A stretch of 64,000 nt of DNA from Deltaproteobacteria bacterium (lineage in GTDB: Bacteria; Desulfobacterota; Desulfobaccia; Desulfobaccales; 0-14-0-80-60-11): NCBI GenBank assembly GCA_021813445.1, contig JAKAKP010000147.1:1-64000 (forward strand), in the 5' to 3' direction. A model generated the notes under the pieces. The model searched no databases and was not told the DNA's origin. It saw nothing but the letters and a program-made list of their open reading frames with translations. Both the position numbers and the translations under genes were made by a program. Positions 19,227 to 34,476 of the stretch are shown here, one piece after another. Numbering within the stretch: position 1 is the first letter of the stretch; each line of letters begins with the position of its first letter.

Positions 19227-20633
19227 ATGAATATCCGCCGCTTTTTACCGGGTCTGATTTTAGGTCTGGTCATCCTGATTTTTGCTGCTGGTCTGCTCTA
19301 TTGGCGGGGTTACCGTCTGATGCAGCACACCACCGCTGCCGGTCCTTCACCCCCTGCACCCGAAGCCAAAGGCCGCAAAATCAAGTATTGGGTTTCGCCC
19401 ATGAACCCAAACTATATCTCGAATAAACCCGGCAAGGACGCCATGGGCATGGAATTGAAGCCGGTCTACGAGGGTGAGGAAGGGGCAGTTAAGCACCCGG
19501 GCGCCATCGCGGTGGACCCCCAGACCATGCAGTCCATGGGGGTGCAAACCGCGAAGGTGGAGGTGCGGCCCCTGGCCCGGCCCATCCGGGCCGTGGGCAA
19601 GGTAAACTATGATGAGACGCAGTTGAACGTGGTGAATACCAAAGTGAACGGCTGGGTAACCCGCCTGTACCTTAAAATTACGGGCGAATTGGTGAAAAAA
19701 GGCCAGAAGCTTTTGAGTATTTACAGCCGGGAATTGGTGCCGGCCCAAAGGGAATATCTTTTGGCCTTGAAAAATCTGCAAACCATCGGCAAGAGCCCCT
19801 TTCCGGAACTGGCGGCAGGGGCTCGCAGCCTGGCTGCCGGCTCCCGCCAGCGCCTGGCATATTTCGATATTACTCCGGCCGAGATCGCGGCCCTGGAAAA
19901 AACCGGCAAGGTGAAAAAGAACCTCTACCTGCTTTCGCCGGTAACGGGCATTGTCACCAAGCGCCTGGTCACCCAGGGCCAGTATGTCATGTCCGGGATG
20001 AGTTTACTGGAAGTGGCCGATCTCACCTACGTCTGGGTGGACGCGGAAATTTACGAATATGAACTCCCCTGGGTGAAGGTGGGGCAGAAGGCCGTCATGA
20101 CCCTGCAATACCTGCCGGGAGAGACCTTCACCGGCAGGATTGAGTATATCTATCCTTACCTCAACGACATCACCCGCACCGCCAAGGTGCGCCTGAGATT
20201 TCCCAACCCCGGCATCAAACTGAAACCGGAAATGTACGCCCAGGTGGAGATCAAGTCGGCTTTGCCCCACCCGGTGGTGGCGGTGCCCCCGGAGGCGGTG
20301 CTGGATTCCGGGGAAAAGCACCTGGTCTTCATCGCCCTGGGAAAAGGGCTGTTCGAACCTCGGGAGATCAAGGTGGGCATGGAAGGAGAAGGCCAATGGC
20401 GGGAAGTGCTTGAGGGCCTTAAAGGAGGAGAAGAGGTGGTCACCTCGGCCCAGTTCCTCCTGGATTCGGAATCGCGCATTCGGGAAGCGGTCAGGAAGAT
20501 GCTGGCCCCCACTCCCATGGCACCTGAAACTGCCCCTGCTCCTTCTTCCGCGGCGCCCCCCACTCCCCCGGCGCCTGGAGCACCACCGCCCAAAAAGCCG
20601 GGCAAATCAATGCCAGGGATGCCGGGAATGTGA
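19227..20633 (+). CDS. cusB: CusB-like RND adaptor with N-terminal heavy-metal-binding segment
   Basis: A 468-residue periplasmic adaptor. I chose ATG 19227 because GGAGGT lies nine bases upstream and a membrane anchor (RRFLPGLILGLVILIFAAGL) follows at once. Residues about 55-85 form a metal-binding-domain variant: YWVSPMNPNYISNKPGKDAM GMELKPVY, with Met in place of the usual Cys residues, which suits Cu(I)/Ag(I). The adaptor core follows (GWVTRLYLKITGELVKKGQK, coiled coil, barrel with TYVWVDAEIYEYELPWVKVG) and a Pro-rich tail ending MPGMPGM. Upstream, 18990-19225 contains disjointed protein-like pieces (e.g. VGVLAGMMRDIHF) that may be a decayed Met-rich gene. CusA follows 46 bases downstream. 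Confidence 0.85.
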   Translation: MNIRRFLPGLILGLVILIFAAGLLYWRGYRLMQHTTAAGPSPPAPEAKGRKIKYWVSPMNPNYISNKPGKDAMGMELKPVYEGEEGAVKHPGAIAVDPQTMQSMGVQTAKVEVRPLARPIRAVGKVNYDETQLNVVNTKVNGWVTRLYLKITGELVKKGQKLLSIYSRELVPAQREYLLALKNLQTIGKSPFPELAAGARSLAAGSRQRLAYFDITPAEIAALEKTGKVKKNLYLLSPVTGIVTKRLVTQGQYVMSGMSLLEVADLTYVWVDAEIYEYELPWVKVGQKAVMTLQYLPGETFTGRIEYIYPYLNDITRTAKVRLRFPNPGIKLKPEMYAQVEIKSALPHPVVAVPPEAVLDSGEKHLVFIALGKGLFEPREIKVGMEGEGQWREVLEGLKGGEEVVTSAQFLLDSESRIREAVRKMLAPTPMAPETAPAPSSAAPPTPPAPGAPPPKKPGKSMPGMPGM

Positions 20634-20679
20634 AAATCTGCCGCCTGATTCATCTGCATTAGAAAAAGGGTTTAGGGCT

Positions 20680-25598
<4,919 letters not shown>

Positions 25599-25606
<8 letters not shown>

Positions 25607-25943
25607 ACCGGATGCTCCTGAGAAAAGGCCTGGGGAAAGGTTCTTCCGGCAGGTGAGCCGCAAAGAGGCCCGAAAGCTGAAGGCCAGAAGGCGCAAACCG
25701 CGAGGGGTATGGTTCGGCCTGGGCATGTTCGGCCTGGTGGGCTGGTCGGTAGCCCTGCCTACGTTGGTCTGCATTGCTTTGGGAATCTGGCTTGATAAGC
25801 ATTGGCCGGGCACGCATTCCTGGACCCTGAATTGCCTGATCATGGGAGTGGTCATCGGCTGTATCAACGCTTGGCTGTGGATCAGCCGGGAACACAAGGC
25901 CATCGAAAAAGAAGAGCAGGAAGAGGGCAATAACCATGGATGA
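25599..25943 (+). CDS. AtpI/AtpZ-like (AtpQ) membrane protein, first copy
   Basis: 114 residues with a charged N-terminus, two membrane helices (about 37-60 and 72-93) and a charged C-terminus. The core RKPRGVWFGLGMFGLVGWSV matches the small AtpI/AtpZ-type proteins in N-ATPase operons, thought to help c-ring assembly or carry divalent ions. About 60 % of its core residues, and a run of over 40 identical bases, are shared with the next gene, so the pair is a tandem duplication. Confidence 0.75.
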
Positions 25944-26256
25944 TTTGCCCGAGGAAAGGCCGTCGGCTAGGGAAGAATTTTCCCGGCAGGCAAGCCTCAA
26001 AGAAGAGCGGAAGCTGAAGGCCAAAGGCCGCAAACCGCGAGGGGTATGGTTCGGCCTGGGCATGTTCGGCCTCATCGGCTGGTCGGTAGCGCTGCCCACC
26101 CTGGGCGGGGCGCTGCTGGGGGCCTGGATCGACCGCACCTGGCCCAGCCGCTACTCCTGGACCCTGATGCTGCTCTTGGGCGGCATCATCCTGGGTTCGC
26201 TGAACGCCTGGTATTGGGTGGGCCAGGAACGCAAAAAAATCGAAAAGGACCAATAG
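25936..26256 (+). CDS. AtpI/AtpZ-like membrane protein, second copy in the AtpR position
   Basis: 106 residues, two membrane helices, core RKPRGVWFGLGMFGLIGWSV nearly identical to the preceding gene; the helices diverge more than the loop. In N-ATPase operons this slot is normally filled by AtpR, a three-helix protein with buried charged residues that contacts the c-ring. This protein has two helices and no such residues, so it is a paralogue of AtpQ rather than AtpR. Starts inside the previous gene (eight-base overlap). Confidence 0.75.
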   Translation: MDDLPEERPSAREEFSRQASLKEERKLKAKGRKPRGVWFGLGMFGLIGWSVALPTLGGALLGAWIDRTWPSRYSWTLMLLLGGIILGSLNAWYWVGQERKKIEKDQ

Positions 26257-26266
26257 GCGGACTTCC

Positions 26267-27013
26267 ATGGAAATCAGTTTAGATAACTGGGTCCTCTGGC
26301 AACAGGGGCCGGTGCTGTTTAACGCCACCATCCTCTATACCTGGCTGGTGATGGCGCTCCTGGTGCTGGGCTCCTGGCTGGCAACCCGCAGGCTGTCCAC
26401 GGACGCCAAAATTTCTCCCTGGCAAAACCTGCTGGAGGTCCTGGTGGGGGGCATGCGGGAGCAGATTCGCCAGATCAGCCAGCAGGAGCCGGGGACCTAT
26501 CTGCCCTTTATCGGCACCCTTTTCGTCTTTATCTCGGTGAGCAACTTGCTGGCTGTTGTCCCCGGCTACCATCCGCCCACCGATTCTTTATCCACTACCG
26601 CCGCCCTGGCCCTCTGCGTGCTGGTGGCCGCGCCGATCTACGGCATTGCTCAACAAGGACTGAGGGGCTACCTGAGCCACTACCTGAAACCCACACCCTT
26701 GATGCTGCCTTTCCATATCATCTCCGAACTGAGCCGCACCCTGGCCCTGGCGGTGCGGCTTTTCGGCAACGTCATGAGCGGCGCCATGATCGGGGCCATC
26801 CTCCTGGCGGTAGTGCCCTTGTTTTTCCCTTTAGTGATGCAATTGCTGGAACTGCTCATCGGCCAGGTCCAGGCCTTTATCTTTGCGGTGCTGGCCACCG
26901 TCTACATTGCTTCCGCCCTCCAGGCCCATGAAGAAACGAGAGAGGAAATTATAAAAACGCCGGCTGAACCGACCCGGGGAGGCGAGATACCAAAGGAGGA
27001 TGAAAAAACATGA
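26267..27013 (+). CDS. atpB: N-type ATPase subunit a
   Basis: 248 residues with five or six membrane helices. The essential arginine facing the c-ring lies in SRTLALAVRLFGNVMSGAMI (Arg164). The last helix carries QVQAFIFAVLATVYIASAL. Together with subunit c it forms the ion path. Its TGA overlaps the atpE ATG (ATGA). A ribosome site, AAAGGAGG, sits inside its end and serves atpE. Confidence 0.9.
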   Translation: MEISLDNWVLWQQGPVLFNATILYTWLVMALLVLGSWLATRRLSTDAKISPWQNLLEVLVGGMREQIRQISQQEPGTYLPFIGTLFVFISVSNLLAVVPGYHPPTDSLSTTAALALCVLVAAPIYGIAQQGLRGYLSHYLKPTPLMLPFHIISELSRTLALAVRLFGNVMSGAMIGAILLAVVPLFFPLVMQLLELLIGQVQAFIFAVLATVYIASALQAHEETREEIIKTPAEPTRGGEIPKEDEKT

Positions 27014-27288
27014 ATATGGTTTCACTTATCGGCATGGCTTCCATCATCATCGCCGGCCTGGCTATCGCCATTGGGTCCATCGGTCCGGCGTTGGCCTAAG
27101 GCCGGGCCATCACCCAGGCCCTCGCGGCCATGGCCCAGCAGCCCGACGAAGCCGCCACCATCGCCCGCACCCTATTTGTCGGCCTGGCCATGATCGAGTC
27201 CCTGGCCATTTATTGCCTGGTGGTGGCCATGATCCTAATCTTTGCCAATCCTTTCTGGAATTACGTGATCGCCAAGGCCGGAGGGTAA
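27010..27288 (+). pseudogene. atpE: N-type ATPase subunit c with in-frame UAA
   Basis: Two-helix rotor subunit, 92 codons before its normal stop, with a TAA at codon 30 (27097-27099). Helix 1 reads IIAGLAIAIGSIGPALA, stop, GRAITQALAAMAQQPDEA; helix 2 reads FVGLAMIESLAIYCLVVAM with the ion-binding Glu63. The stop lies 33 residues before Glu63, the same spacing as Q32-E65 in the Ilyobacter c subunit, and in N-ATPase c subunits this place is usually Glu (GEGRA). One base change, GAA to TAA, explains it. As written, no c-ring could be made and the ATPase would be dead; a sequencing error must be excluded. UAA is not a selenocysteine codon. Confidence 0.9.
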
Positions 27289-27292
27289 GACC

Positions 27293-28069
27293 GTGCTGAT
27301 CAACTGGTTTACCGTGGCCGCCCAAATCGTCAACTTCCTGATCTTGGTGGCCCTGCTGAAGCGTTTTCTCTACGGTCCCATCGTGGCCGCCATGGCGGCC
27401 CGGGAAGAGAAAATCGCCGCCCAGCTCGCAGAAGCCCAGCAAAAAAGGCAGGACGCGGAGCAAGAGGAAGCCTCCCTGCGCCAGAAGATCCGGGATATTG
27501 AAGAGCGGCGGCAGGAACTGCTCACCGAGGCCGGGAATCAGGCGGAAGCCCATAAGAAGGAGTTGTTTTCTCAGGCCAGGGAAGACGTGGAGCAGATTCG
27601 CCAAAAGTGGGCCGCCTCCTTGCAGCGGGAAAAGGAGACCTTTCTCCAGAACCTGAAGCAGCGGCTGGGCCAGGAGGTAATAGAGACCTCCCGCCGGGCC
27701 TTGCAGGAAATGGCCGGCCTGGAGTTGGAGCAGCGTCTGACCGAGGTCTTTCTGGACCACCTCCGGCAGTTGCCCCCGGAGGAACAGGCGGCCATCCGGG
27801 AATCCCTCCAGGAGACGGGGGGCGAGCTGCTGGTCACCACCGCTTTCGAGTTGTCCGAGGAAGCCCGGCAAAAGATCGCCGCCCGGGTTCAAGAGCAGTT
27901 CGGCCGGGACCTGGCCCTGCGGTTTACCACTTCCGGGGAACTATTGGCGGGGATCGAACTGCTTACCAGCTCCCGCAAGCTCGCCTGGAGTCTGGGAAGC
28001 TTCCTGGACAGCCTGGATGAGGACCTCTCCCAGGCCTTCCAGCAGTTGGAGAAGAGCGAGGCGGCATGA
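27293..28069 (+). CDS. atpF: N-type ATPase b subunit with delta-like C-terminal domain
   Basis: 258 residues starting at GTG 27293, four bases after the c-subunit stop. One N-terminal membrane helix ([18 protein letters not shown]), a long charged coiled coil (about 40-150) and a C-terminal domain of about 80 residues ([20 protein letters not shown]) like the delta subunit. N-ATPase operons lack a separate atpH, and this extension is thought to replace it. It is the peripheral stalk. ATGA overlap with atpA. Confidence 0.87.
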   Translation: MLINWFTVAAQIVNFLILVALLKRFLYGPIVAAMAAREEKIAAQLAEAQQKRQDAEQEEASLRQKIRDIEERRQELLTEAGNQAEAHKKELFSQAREDVEQIRQKWAASLQREKETFLQNLKQRLGQEVIETSRRALQEMAGLELEQRLTEVFLDHLRQLPPEEQAAIRESLQETGGELLVTTAFELSEEARQKIAARVQEQFGRDLALRFTTSGELLAGIELLTSSRKLAWSLGSFLDSLDEDLSQAFQQLEKSEAA

Positions 28070-29613
28070 ACCAGGACCCGCCGGAACTGCAGGCCCTGTT
28101 GGACGAGACCGCTTCGGTCCTGGAACGGGTGTTAAGCGCCCATAAACCTGGACTCAGAACCCGGGAGGTGGGCCGGGTCCGCTCCGTGGGCAACGGCATC
28201 GCCCTGGTGGAGGGCTTGCCCGGGGTGAAAGCGGAGGAACTGATCCGTTTCCCCGGAGGGTTGGAAGGAGTAGCCTTCAACGTGGACCCCGCCGAAGTGG
28301 GGGTCGTTCTCCTGGGAGAAATGGGAGAATTGAAGGCCGGGGCCGAGGCCCGGCGCACCGGCCGGGTGCTGGACGTGCCGGTGGGAGAGGCGCTGCTGGG
28401 CCGGGTGGTGGATGCCCTGGGCCGCCCCCTGGACAATCTGGGACCCGTGCGCACCCTGGAGCGCCGCCCGGTGGAACGGGAGGCGCCGGCCATCATGGAT
28501 CGGGCCCCCGTTACCGAGCCTCTGCAAACCGGATTAAAGGTGGTGGACGCCCTGGTGCCCATCGGCCGGGGCCAGCGGGAACTGATCCTGGGGGACCGGC
28601 AGACGGGCAAGACCGCCATCGTCCTGGACACTTTGATCAATCAAAAGGAGACAGGAGTCATCGGTGTCTACTGCGCTATCGGTCAGCGGGACACCGCGGT
28701 GGCCCAGTTGATCGCCGACCTTAAAGAGCAGCGGGTCATGGACTACTGCATCGTGGTGGTGGCCCCGGGGGAGGCCCTGCCAGGGCTGCATTTCGTGGCG
28801 CCCTATGCCGCCACCTCCATGGCCGAATATTTTATGGAGCAAGGGCGGGACGTTCTGATCATTTATGACAATCTCACCAATCACGCCCGCTCCTACCGGG
28901 AGCTGTCCCTGCTGCTCCGGCGTCCTCCCGGCCGGGAGGCCTATCCCGGGGATATCTTTTATATCCATTCCCGGTTGTTGGAGCGCTCCACCCACCTGCG
29001 GCCGGAGCACGGCGGCGGTTCGCTCACCGCCCTGCCCGTGGTGGAGACCGAGGCCCAGAACATCGCGGCCTATATTCCCACCAATCTCATCTCCATCACC
29101 GACGGGCAGATTTACCTCACGCCCGGCTTATTTCAGAAAGGAATCTTCCCCGCAGTGGACGTGGGTAAATCCGTCTCCCGAGTCGGCGGTAAGGCGCAGT
29201 TGCCTGCTTATAGGGCCGTGGCCGGGGACCTCCGCCTGACGTACTCCCAGTTCCAGGAGCTGGAAGCTTTCTCCCGCTTCGGCACCCGGCTGGACGAACG
29301 CACCCGCAAGACCCTGGAGCACGGCTACCGCGTCCGGGAGGTGCTCAAACAGGCCCAGTTCGATCCCATGCCGGTGGCCCACCAGATCGGCGTGCTGCTG
29401 GCGGTGACCCAGGGCTTGTTCGACGACATTCCCCTGGAGCAGGTGGCGGCCGCCGAAAAGGCGGTGCGAAAAATGCTCTGCGAACAGCTCCCGGAGCCCT
29501 GCCGGCGCATCGAGGCCGGGGAACATCTAAGCGATGAGGAGCGGCACCTTATTTTGGAGAAAATCAAGGAGGTCGTCCAGTCCTCTCTGGGGCAGGTCCA
29601 TGGAAACCATTGA
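28066..29613 (+). CDS. atpA: N-type ATPase alpha subunit
   Basis: 515 residues. Barrel domain with [21 protein letters not shown]-loop [13 protein letters not shown] at about 176, [20 protein letters not shown], the arginine-finger strand [19 protein letters not shown] and a C-terminal helical domain. It is the non-catalytic nucleotide-binding F1 subunit. Its ATG overlaps atpF; its end overlaps atpG by 14 bases. Confidence 0.93.
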   Translation: MNQDPPELQALLDETASVLERVLSAHKPGLRTREVGRVRSVGNGIALVEGLPGVKAEELIRFPGGLEGVAFNVDPAEVGVVLLGEMGELKAGAEARRTGRVLDVPVGEALLGRVVDALGRPLDNLGPVRTLERRPVEREAPAIMDRAPVTEPLQTGLKVVDALVPIGRGQRELILGDRQTGKTAIVLDTLINQKETGVIGVYCAIGQRDTAVAQLIADLKEQRVMDYCIVVVAPGEALPGLHFVAPYAATSMAEYFMEQGRDVLIIYDNLTNHARSYRELSLLLRRPPGREAYPGDIFYIHSRLLERSTHLRPEHGGGSLTALPVVETEAQNIAAYIPTNLISITDGQIYLTPGLFQKGIFPAVDVGKSVSRVGGKAQLPAYRAVAGDLRLTYSQFQELEAFSRFGTRLDERTRKTLEHGYRVREVLKQAQFDPMPVAHQIGVLLAVTQGLFDDIPLEQVAAAEKAVRKMLCEQLPEPCRRIEAGEHLSDEERHLILEKIKEVVQSSLGQVHGNH

Positions 29614-30484
29614 GTCATTGAGAAGAAGAATCGGGGTCACGGAAGACCTGCGGGAAGTGGTGAAAACCATGAAAACCCTTTCCGCGGTCAGCATCCGGCA
29701 ATATGAAAAGGCCGTGGCCTCACTGCGCCAGTACAGCCGCACCGTGGAGATGGGCATCCAGATAGTAATGCGCGGCCGCAGAGAGGAAAATACGCAGCCC
29801 CGGCCCGCTCCCGGCCGGCGCCTGGGCGCGATTGTCTTCGGTTCGGAACTGGGCATGTGCGGCCAGTTCAACGAACTGCTGGTGTCCTTTGCCCTGGACA
29901 AGTTCAAGGAACTGCAAGTGGCGCAAAAGGACCGCGCCGTCGTTGCCGTGGGCGCCCGGGCCGTCTCCCGCCTGGAGGAGGCGGGAGAACAGGTGGAATC
30001 CCATTTTGCCGTGCCCGGCGCAGTGGGCGGCATCACTTCCCGGGTCCAGGAATTATTGCTGCAAATCGAGGCCTGGCAGTGCCCGGGGGGAATAGACCGG
30101 ATCATGCTGTTCCATCAGCAACCGGTCTCCGGCGCTACTTACCGGCCCCAGGCCATGCCGCTGCTGCCCGTGGACCTGGACTGGCTGGAAAGCCTGGGGC
30201 AAAAGCCCTGGCCTTCCCGGGTCCTGCCCACCTTCACCATGGCCCGGCCCCGGTTGGTTTACGCGCTGTTGGGCCAGTACCTTTTTGTTTCCCTGTACCG
30301 GGCCTTTGCCGAGTCCCTGGCCAGTGAAAACGCGGCCCGCCTCGCGGCCATGCAGGCCGCGGAAAACAACATCGAAGACCGCCTGAGGGAACTGCGGCTG
30401 CAATACAACCAGTTGCGCCAGAGCACCATCACTGAAGAACTCCTGGATATTGTCGCCGGATTTGAGGCCCTGACGGAAAAATAG
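29600..30484 (+). CDS. atpG: N-type ATPase gamma subunit
   Basis: 294 residues from ATG 29600 (the open frame begins earlier but homology starts at [20 protein letters not shown]). N- and C-terminal helices form the central shaft: [19 protein letters not shown] at the start and [20 protein letters not shown] near the end, with the [12 protein letters not shown] Rossmann-like part between. Divergent from standard gamma subunits, as usual for N-ATPases. Last gene of the operon. Confidence 0.88.
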   Translation: METIESLRRRIGVTEDLREVVKTMKTLSAVSIRQYEKAVASLRQYSRTVEMGIQIVMRGRREENTQPRPAPGRRLGAIVFGSELGMCGQFNELLVSFALDKFKELQVAQKDRAVVAVGARAVSRLEEAGEQVESHFAVPGAVGGITSRVQELLLQIEAWQCPGGIDRIMLFHQQPVSGATYRPQAMPLLPVDLDWLESLGQKPWPSRVLPTFTMARPRLVYALLGQYLFVSLYRAFAESLASENAARLAAMQAAENNIEDRLRELRLQYNQLRQSTITEELLDIVAGFEALTEK

Positions 30485-30523
30485 CAGGAAACACTTGATT
30501 TCCCGATAACCCGATGAATCCTC

Positions 30524-31096
30524 ATGCAAAAAACTAAAATAATCTGGTTCACCCTGGCGGGGATGGCAGCGGGATATCTGCTCATGCATCCATTTGCCAT
30601 GCTCGCCTATCTCTTGGGTCCTCAACATACGCATGCCATCATGGGAATTAACCTTTGGGGGATGCAATTAAAGCAGGCTTTCAGCTTAGCAGGGCTGGCT
30701 ATGGGAGGGGCTTTCGCTTTTATGGGGGGAGTTGCCGGCCTTTTTCTGGGAGCCTGGTATTTAAAGAAGGAAGAATCCCAGCGCCGCCAGGTAGCCCTGA
30801 AGACCTTGCAGGAACTAATGGTCACCCTTGCCCATCATATCCGCAATGCTAATATTGTTATTGGCGGCTTCAGTTCCCGGATGCTTAAAAGCCTGCCCGA
30901 ACCGGAAGTACAGCGCCAGCTGCACTTGATTCAGCAAGCCTCTCGGGAAATCGAGGCTGTGATCGCCTCCCTGGAAAGTCTCTCACAAATTGACCGCGCC
31001 AAGTATATAAGCGAATGGGAGACCAAGATGATTGACTTGAAACAGGAACTCAAAGCCAGGTTGGCGGAGTTTGAGTCTCCGAAGGGCATCCCATGA
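30524..31096 (+). CDS. Two-helix membrane protein with histidine-kinase-like H-box, no ATPase domain
   Basis: 190 residues: two membrane helices (about 9-31 and 53-80), then a cytoplasmic helical segment with LMVTLAHHIRNANIVIGGFS, which resembles the phospho-His helix of sensor kinases, and a helix LIQQASREIEAVIASLESLS. It ends without N or G boxes. Either a stand-alone dimerisation/sensor protein or a kinase that lost its catalytic part; a kinase C-terminus remnant lies at 31855-31926. Forty bases after atpG, same strand. Confidence 0.55.
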   Translation: MQKTKIIWFTLAGMAAGYLLMHPFAMLAYLLGPQHTHAIMGINLWGMQLKQAFSLAGLAMGGAFAFMGGVAGLFLGAWYLKKEESQRRQVALKTLQELMVTLAHHIRNANIVIGGFSSRMLKSLPEPEVQRQLHLIQQASREIEAVIASLESLSQIDRAKYISEWETKMIDLKQELKARLAEFESPKGIP

Positions 31097-31126
31097 ACGA
31101 CGAATCCATCAATCCGGTAGTACTGA

Positions 31127-31555
31127 AATCACCTATCCATAAGGAATTTCTCGTTTGCCAGATTTATCCAAGCGGCCCTTTTCGAAAAAGCCCGGTTCGT
31201 CGGCCAGGTTCTTTTCAACCACGCGGAAATACAAGGTGAAGCCGACTTCCGCAACGCCAGCTTCGATGGGCAGGCCATCTTTCAACATGTTAATGAAAAG
31301 CGGGAAACTGGACGCCGTTTACCGCTCATGGCCAATTTTCAGAATCTCGCCTTCGGCCCCTGGGGTCGCCTCCGGTTTCAAGACCTCTCCCTCGCCCTGG
31401 CGACGTTCCTGGACACGGATATGCGGCGGATGGAGTTTCATAACGTCCGCTGGCGCCCTTATCAGGGCCGCCAGGCAATCTATGATGAAATTTTACTGCA
31501 CAGTAAAGGTGTCCCCCATGCTCCCAAGATCGGCCATGAGCTTTTCTTCATTTGA
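31127..31555 (+). pseudogene. Pentapeptide-repeat protein fragment
   Basis: After a TGA at 31124 the frame is open for 142 codons with no usable start. It reads FARFIQAALFEKARFVGQVL and FNHAEIQGEADFRNASFDGQ, which show the five-residue A(D/N)Lxx-like periodicity of pentapeptide repeats, then a C-terminal region (FQDLSLALATFLDTDMRRME, YQGRQAIYDEILLHS). The repeats form a right-handed beta helix in intact members. The 5' part is missing. Confidence 0.5.
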
Positions 31556-31694
31556 AAGTCTCAGCCCTACATTGCGATGATGCAACCATGGGACTGACGG
31601 CCCCGGTGGTAATTATTATCGCCCGTTTATCAGTAAATCTCCGGGGTATCTTCGTGGCCCCTTGAGATTGACTAATTATTAAGAGGAGGGAATC

Positions 31695-31787
31695 ATGAGA
31701 AAGATTTTGGTACGGATTTTGGCGTTAGCATTTATGCTGGCTGCCACCCTGGCTTTTGCCCGAGAGGAGGGCTTCAGCCACCGATAA
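31695..31787 (+). CDS. Tiny secreted peptide or severed signal peptide (30 residues)
   Basis: A strong ribosome site (AAGAGGAGGG) precedes an ATG and a clear signal peptide, LALAFMLAATLAFA, after which only eight residues follow. It is either a genuine very small secreted peptide or the front of a gene whose body was deleted; the neighbouring remnants favour the second. Confidence 0.35.
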   Translation: MRKILVRILALAFMLAATLAFAREEGFSHR

Positions 31788-31854
31788 AAACGAATTTATA
31801 ATCTGACTGATTTATGAACTTCGAGTGAGCTTGGCCCCATGGAGGAGAGAGATT

Positions 31855-31926
31855 ATGGTAAAGAGCTCCCCAGGAAAGGGCAGCACTTTTACCGTCTCCC
31901 TGCCCCGCAGAGGCATTGATTCTTAG
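31855..31926 (+). pseudogene. Sensor histidine kinase C-terminal remnant
   Basis: Twenty-three codons read VKSSPGKGSTFTVSLPRRG before a stop. S-x-P-G-x-G-S-x-F is the G2/end strand of the HATPase domain that closes most sensor kinases. The rest of the kinase is absent. Confidence 0.5.
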
Positions 31927-32035
31927 CCCGTTCCAGCCTAACATTACTAAAAAGTAATCTTCCGGTAAGCTTCCGGTAAGCTCTTTCGTTTATACTGGCT
32001 TCACCTCAATTTATCTCGACGGGAGTTGATCAACC

Positions 32036-33454
32036 ATGGACAGGCGGGGCCGGCTCTTTATCTGGTCAAGCATCGCTGCCTTATTGACAGCGGGCTGTGC
32101 TTCTTTCCATCCCCGCCCCCTGTCGCCGGCGCAAACCGCCGCTGCTCTGGAAGACCGCCGTCTGGACGATCCTAAACTCAAGGACTTCATCGAAGCCAAC
32201 CTGCACCGCCAACTCACTTCCTGGCCGCCGCGTTCCTGGGATTTCTCCATGCTCGCCCTCACAGCTTTCTATTATCATCCGGATCTGGATGTGGCTCGCG
32301 CCCGGTGGCAGGTGGCCGAGGCCGGCAAGATCACCGCCGGGCAGCGTCCGAACCCGAGCATCTCTGCGGCGCCCGGCTTTATCAGCAACCCGGGCGCGGC
32401 CAATCCCTGGCTTTACGGGGCCTCCCTGGACATTCCCATTGAGACCGCAGGCAAACGCGGCTATCGCCTGGCCCGCGCCGGGCATCTGGCTGAGGCGGCC
32501 TATCTGGATATCGCCACCGCCGCCTGGCAGGTACGCAGCCGTTTACGGACGGCCCTCCTGGACCTTTACCTGAGCCGGGAAAGCGCCAGCCTGCTTAAGC
32601 GGCAAGTTGCGGTCCAGGAAGAGCTGGCCCAGGCTTTGGCGGCGCGGTTGGCCCAAGGGGAGATTCCCAGGCCGGACCTTACCCAGGGCCAGATTTCCCT
32701 GGACCAGACCCTTCTGTTGCTCCAGGAAGCCGAAAGGCAAGCGGCTGAGAATCGCGTGCGGCTGGCCGCGGCCTTGGGTTTGCCGGTGAGCGCTTTGCAA
32801 CCGGTGGAGATTTCCTTTGCCTTTCTGCAACAGCTTCCACCCAAGCCGCTATCGCCCGAGGTCAGGCGGCAGGCCCTGCTGAGCCGTCCGGATATCCTGG
32901 CCGCCCTGGCGGGTTATGAGGCGTCCCAGAGCGCCCTGCAACTGGAGATCGCCAAACAATACCCGGACCTGCACCTGGGGCCGGGCTATCATTTTGATGA
33001 CGCCGAGAATAAATGGACTTTTGGTCTTTCTGTGACGCTGCCCGTGCTAAACCAAAACCAGGGGCCCATTGCCGAGACCAGGGCGCGGCGCCAGGAAGCC
33101 GCCGCCCGCTTTACCGCTTTGCAAGCCCGGGTCATTGCGGAACTGGACCGGAGCCTGGCCGGGTATTTCCAGACGCTCCGGAAACTGAAGACCGCCGAGG
33201 CCCTGGAGGCGGCGGAGAAGACCCAGGAACAGGCGGCGGAGCGCAGTTTGCGGGCAGGCGAAAGCGACCGCCTGGCCTTGCTCAGCACCCAATTGGTCTT
33301 GAATAAAGCGGCCCTGGACCGGCTCCAAACTTTCTACCAGGCGCAACAGGCCCTGGGCCTCCTGGAAGATGCCATAAAGTCACCGCTGGGGACTTCCGTG
33401 CGTGTCCCCACTGGCCTGCAAACCTCCCCGCGCCAAGGAGAACCTCACCCTTGA
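32036..33454 (+). CDS. TolC-family outer-membrane factor of a metal efflux system
   Basis: 472 residues with a lipoprotein signal ([10 protein letters not shown], lipidated Cys at about 21). Two OEP repeats: [20 protein letters not shown] with [11 protein letters not shown], and [20 protein letters not shown]. Helical hairpins at about 170-250 and 350-450 form the periplasmic tunnel. First gene of a TolC/adaptor/RND set; its TGA overlaps the adaptor's TTG start. Confidence 0.88.
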   Translation: MDRRGRLFIWSSIAALLTAGCASFHPRPLSPAQTAAALEDRRLDDPKLKDFIEANLHRQLTSWPPRSWDFSMLALTAFYYHPDLDVARARWQVAEAGKITAGQRPNPSISAAPGFISNPGAANPWLYGASLDIPIETAGKRGYRLARAGHLAEAAYLDIATAAWQVRSRLRTALLDLYLSRESASLLKRQVAVQEELAQALAARLAQGEIPRPDLTQGQISLDQTLLLLQEAERQAAENRVRLAAALGLPVSALQPVEISFAFLQQLPPKPLSPEVRRQALLSRPDILAALAGYEASQSALQLEIAKQYPDLHLGPGYHFDDAENKWTFGLSVTLPVLNQNQGPIAETRARRQEAAARFTALQARVIAELDRSLAGYFQTLRKLKTAEALEAAEKTQEQAAERSLRAGESDRLALLSTQLVLNKAALDRLQTFYQAQQALGLLEDAIKSPLGTSVRVPTGLQTSPRQGEPHP

Positions 33455-34464
33455 AAAACCCTTACCTTCTTCGGCCAATAATCGTCGTCATAGTGCTCGT
33501 CCTCCTGGGTTTGTGGGGGCCATGGCCAGTTGGGGCCGGCGAGAAGCCGGGGGCCATGGTCGTCCCCCTGGAGAAATCGGCCCAGGAAAAGGCCGGCATC
33601 GTCACGGCTCCGATGACCCAGGTGTCCCATGCACAGGAACTGCGGGCCTATGGCACGGTGCTGCCGCTCCAAGGTCTGGCCGACCAGAGCCGCAGCTTGG
33701 CCCAGGCCAGGGCCCAGGTGGAAAACGCCCGAGCCCGGCTCAAGGCTTCGCAAGCGGAATACGACCGCCTCAAGGCGCTTCATGTTCAGAACCAGAACGT
33801 GTCCCTCAAAGCCCTCCAGGCGGCGGAGAGCACCTGGCAAGAAGATCGGAATAATCTGCGGGCTTCCCAAGAAAGCCAGCGGGCCTTGGAAGGTGCAGTG
33901 CGGCAACTATGGGGAGCGGTGATTTCCCGATGGGTGGTCAGCGGCTCTCCGGCCTTGGCCAGGTTGCTGAATCAAGAGGAATTTTTGGTGCAGGTCACCC
34001 TGCCCGCCGGTGAAAAGCTTGCCCCTATGCCGCATAAAATCGCTATTCAGCTACCCAACCAAACATGGTTGGCCGCCAGCCTGGTTTCCCCGGCCACGCG
34101 GACTGACCCCCACATTCAGGGGCTGAGCTTCTTCTATGGCGTAACCGGCCACGCCGGCCAGGTGCAGGCTGGTATGAATGTCGCAGCTCAAATCCCTGCC
34201 GGGCCCCGGATCAAGGGCTTTCTCATTCCGGCGGATGCCGTGACTTGGCAGAATGGCCTGGCCATGGTTTTTGTCCAGACCGGCCCCGACCGCTTCACGG
34301 CCAGGCCGGTCGACACGGGCACCCCGCTGCCCGAGGGCTATTTCGTTTCCACCGGTTTCACCGAACGGGAATGCCTAGTTGTCCAGGGAGCCCAGGCCTT
34401 GCTATCCGAGGCCTTGATTCCCCGGTCCAAGGCAGGCCAGGGTAAAGAAGAGGACACCGATTAA
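33451..34464 (+). CDS. HlyD-type adaptor of heavy-metal RND efflux
   Basis: 337 residues starting at TTG 33451 (TTGA overlap with the previous stop). N-terminal helix [19 protein letters not shown], a coiled coil (about 80-150) with the [20 protein letters not shown] pattern, then barrel and membrane-proximal domains ([20 protein letters not shown]). Shorter than CusB and without its metal-binding segment. It bridges the TolC channel and the RND pump that follows 13 bases downstream. Confidence 0.82.
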   Translation: MKNPYLLRPIIVVIVLVLLGLWGPWPVGAGEKPGAMVVPLEKSAQEKAGIVTAPMTQVSHAQELRAYGTVLPLQGLADQSRSLAQARAQVENARARLKASQAEYDRLKALHVQNQNVSLKALQAAESTWQEDRNNLRASQESQRALEGAVRQLWGAVISRWVVSGSPALARLLNQEEFLVQVTLPAGEKLAPMPHKIAIQLPNQTWLAASLVSPATRTDPHIQGLSFFYGVTGHAGQVQAGMNVAAQIPAGPRIKGFLIPADAVTWQNGLAMVFVQTGPDRFTARPVDTGTPLPEGYFVSTGFTERECLVVQGAQALLSEALIPRSKAGQGKEEDTD

Positions 34465-34476
34465 AGGGTAGATGGT

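Noticed and set aside
27097-27099. Recoding of the atpE UAA
   Set aside because: UAA is not used for selenocysteine or pyrrolysine, and no known readthrough signal is evident. Nonsense change or sequence error is simpler.
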